A DNA stretch of 6,934 nucleotides from positions 1 through 6,934 of the forward strand of contig JAGZWV010000076.1 of the NCBI GenBank assembly GCA_018378775.1, read 5' to 3'. The notes under the pieces are model-generated. The model saw only the letters and a program-made list of their open reading frames with translations, was not told the origin of the DNA and ran no database searches. Source of the stretch: Collinsella sp. (GTDB lineage: Bacteria; Actinomycetota; Coriobacteriia; Coriobacteriales; Coriobacteriaceae). A program made the position numbers and the translations under genes. Shown here piece after piece: positions 6,128-6,934 of the stretch (positions within the stretch are counted from its first letter, which is position 1; each line of letters starts with the position of its first letter).

Positions 6128-6131
6128 CTGC

Positions 6132-6150
6132 GGAGCCGTGGGGCTTTTTT
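6132..6150 (+). terminator. Weak terminator remnant right of the insertion sequence
   Basis: AGCC (6134-6137) and GGCT (6142-6145) pair around GTGG. G-T wobbles could extend the stem outward, and T6 runs to 6150. The stem is short for an efficient terminator. It lies 5 nt outside the right IS end, so it may be what remains of the terminator of the LytTR regulator gene before the element inserted. Confidence 0.45.
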
Positions 6151-6189
6151 GTATGTATCTGCCGAATCGTTTTTTGCGGAAGGGATCCC

Positions 6190-6657
6190 ATGAACAGCGC
6201 AAGCGCCAAGCGCATCGACATCATCTCGGACACCCACGGCTATTTATCGCCTGCGCTCTTGGATGAGCTTGAGGGCGCAGACCTGATCATCCACGCCGGC
6301 GATCTCACGTCAGAGATGGACTACGAGCACCTATGCACCATCGCCCCCGTGCGGGCCGTACTGGGCAACAACGATTACTACCGCGACTACGGTCCCGATG
6401 TAGACCGTCTTGCGCTCTTTACCTACGAAGGCCTCAAATTCGCCGTAGCCCACTACCGCGAAGACCTTCCGGTGGGATCCGTAGACGTAGCCATCAATGG
6501 TCACACCCACGTAACCAAAGAAGCCCAAGTGGGCCGTTGTTTAGTCCTCAACCCGGGCAGCGCTAGCTACCCCAGAGGCACCCGAGGCCCCACCATGGCC
6601 AGAATGCTAGTAAAAGACGGCAAGATCATAAGCACCAAATTTATTGATCTAGAGTAA
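6190..6657 (+). CDS. Metallophosphoesterase, YfcE / MJ0936 phosphodiesterase family
   Basis: The 155-residue cytosolic enzyme should hydrolyse phosphodiester bonds at a two-metal centre. All family metal motifs are present: SDTHG (13-17, Asp14 and His16), HAGDL (35-39, Asp38), GNND (59-62), the histidine in AVAHY (His88) and GHTH (104-107). NPGS (121-124) completes the fold. Length is normal for the family, whose characterised members act on artificial phosphodiesters; the physiological substrate is generally unknown. ATG 6190 is chosen because GGAAGG lies just upstream (6178-6183) and SDTHG then falls near residue 13. Upstream in-frame codons reach back into the IS and are not conserved. The last 80 or so codons use more GTA, CTA, AGA and AAA than neighbouring genes. 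No clear promoter is seen in the 40 nt before it; read-through from the IS or regulator is possible. Confidence 0.9.
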   Translation: MNSASAKRIDIISDTHGYLSPALLDELEGADLIIHAGDLTSEMDYEHLCTIAPVRAVLGNNDYYRDYGPDVDRLALFTYEGLKFAVAHYREDLPVGSVDVAINGHTHVTKEAQVGRCLVLNPGSASYPRGTRGPTMARMLVKDGKIISTKFIDLE

Positions 6658-6666
6658 CCACAACAA

Positions 6667-6696
6667 AAACGGGGGATGCAAATGCGTCCCCCGTTT
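6667..6696. terminator. Strong hairpin terminator after the phosphodiesterase, possibly bidirectional
   Basis: AAACGGGGGA (6667-6676) and TCCCCCGTTT (6687-6696) are perfectly complementary over 10 bp, and the inner GCA/TGC can extend the stem. The structure starts 10 nt after the gene stop. The plus strand has only three T residues after the stem. The minus strand has five, from AAAAA at 6665-6669, so it may also stop a converging transcript from the right. Confidence 0.8.
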
Positions 6697-6757
6697 CCAT
6701 TTGAGCCAAAGGCAGAGCTTCAACAAAAACAATCAGACCAACCCCGCCGAGGAGCAC

Positions 6758-6788
6758 GCGGGCTAGCCGCGCAGCGGCGCACGCCCGC
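6758..6788. repeat. GC-rich nested stem-loop
   Basis: GCGGGC (6758-6763) pairs with GCCCGC (6783-6788). Inside, GCCGC (6766-6770) pairs with GCGGC (6774-6778) around a GCA loop. No T-tract follows on either strand, so a plain terminator is unlikely. It sits in the non-coding stretch after the phosphodiesterase. Confidence 0.5.
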
Positions 6789-6837
6789 AAAACTGGTTGA
6801 ATAATGTGACGGCAGGGAGGGCTTCCGGGGCTGAGGG

Positions 6838-6934
6838 CGGGGGTTAAGTTTGTCGCGAGTTCCGCACGCAAAGGAAAGCACTTAATGTGCTTTCCGTCTT
6901 GCGCAGGACTGTAGAGCAGCAAACTTAACCCCCG
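6838..6934. repeat. About 97-nt palindromic unit with 15-bp ends and a central hairpin
   Basis: CGGGGGTTAAGTTTG (6838-6852) is the exact inverse of the last 15 bases of the window (6920-6934). In the centre, GGAAAGCAC (6873-6881) and GTGCTTTCC (6887-6895) form a perfect 9-bp stem with loop TTAAT. Between them CGCAA (6867-6871) pairs with TTGCG (6899-6903), and AGT/ACT plus CC/GG pair at 6858-6863 and 6906-6910. The whole unit can fold into one long interrupted hairpin. No reading frame, T-tract or tRNA shape is seen in it. A dispersed REP/MITE-like element or a structured RNA are the two main readings. The right end coincides with the window edge, so the repeat may continue. Confidence 0.7.

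Noticed and set aside
6079..6189. Longer N-terminus for the phosphodiesterase from a TTG at 6079
   Set aside because: It would begin inside OrfB and cross the IS end. ATG 6190 has a good ribosome binding site and gives the normal family length.
6641..6922. Minus-strand open frame across the intergenic repeats
   Set aside because: It covers the bidirectional terminator, the nested stem-loop and most of the palindrome, has no visible domain, and its start lies inside the repeat. A gene here is unlikely.
1..6934. CRISPR array, tRNA, rRNA or defence system genes
   Set aside because: There are no regularly spaced direct repeats and no cloverleaf or rRNA-like stretches. All large frames with real motifs are accounted for by the listed genes.

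Overview
The window is high-GC bacterial DNA with closely spaced plus-strand genes, strong G/C-ending codon preference, frequent GTG/CTG-rich codons and purine-rich ribosome binding sites. The gene set (UMF1-type transporter, GT2-like enzyme, LytS/LytTR pair, YfcE/MJ0936 phosphodiesterase) and the transposase, which resembles from memory IS150-group elements of Coriobacteriia, suggest a gut actinobacterium such as Collinsella. This is inference from recall and style; no search was run.

Layout. Bases 1-21 appear to be the last six codons of a gene that starts before the window. Bases 123-1382 encode an Atg22/UMF1-type major facilitator transporter. A 171-nt gap follows (1383-1553), holding a cluster of GCAAT/ATTGC half-sites, a probable -10 box and a strong intrinsic terminator or attenuator. 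Three signalling and envelope-type genes come next: a GT2-like glycosyltransferase (1554-2741), a LytS-type sensor histidine kinase that overlaps it by 4 nt (2738-4081), and a LytTR response regulator (4154-4870). The kinase and regulator form a two-component pair. The overlap ties the glycosyltransferase to that pair, so a link to cell-surface glycan sensing or remodelling is a reasonable but unproven guess.

Directly after the regulator stop codon lies an IS3-family (IS150-like) insertion sequence, about 4871-6127, in the same orientation. Its OrfB has a complete DD(35)E catalytic triad. Its OrfA has no ordinary start codon at the conserved N-terminus, and its reading frame breaks at an A6 run exactly where an IS3 slippery site would sit. 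The copy may therefore be unable to make the OrfAB transposase normally. Downstream are the weak remnant of a terminator, a small metallophosphoesterase gene (6190-6657) and a strong hairpin terminator that could work in both directions.

The final 240 bases contain no convincing gene but are rich in inverted repeats: a GC-rich nested stem-loop (6758-6788) and a roughly 97-nt palindromic unit with perfect 15-bp ends and a perfect 9-bp central hairpin (6838-6934). The latter looks like a dispersed repeat (REP/MITE-like) or a structured RNA. I see no CRISPR array, tRNA or rRNA. No clearly new system is visible. The best leads are the terminal palindrome, the regulatory region ahead of the glycosyltransferase-LytS operon, and the altered IS slippery site.
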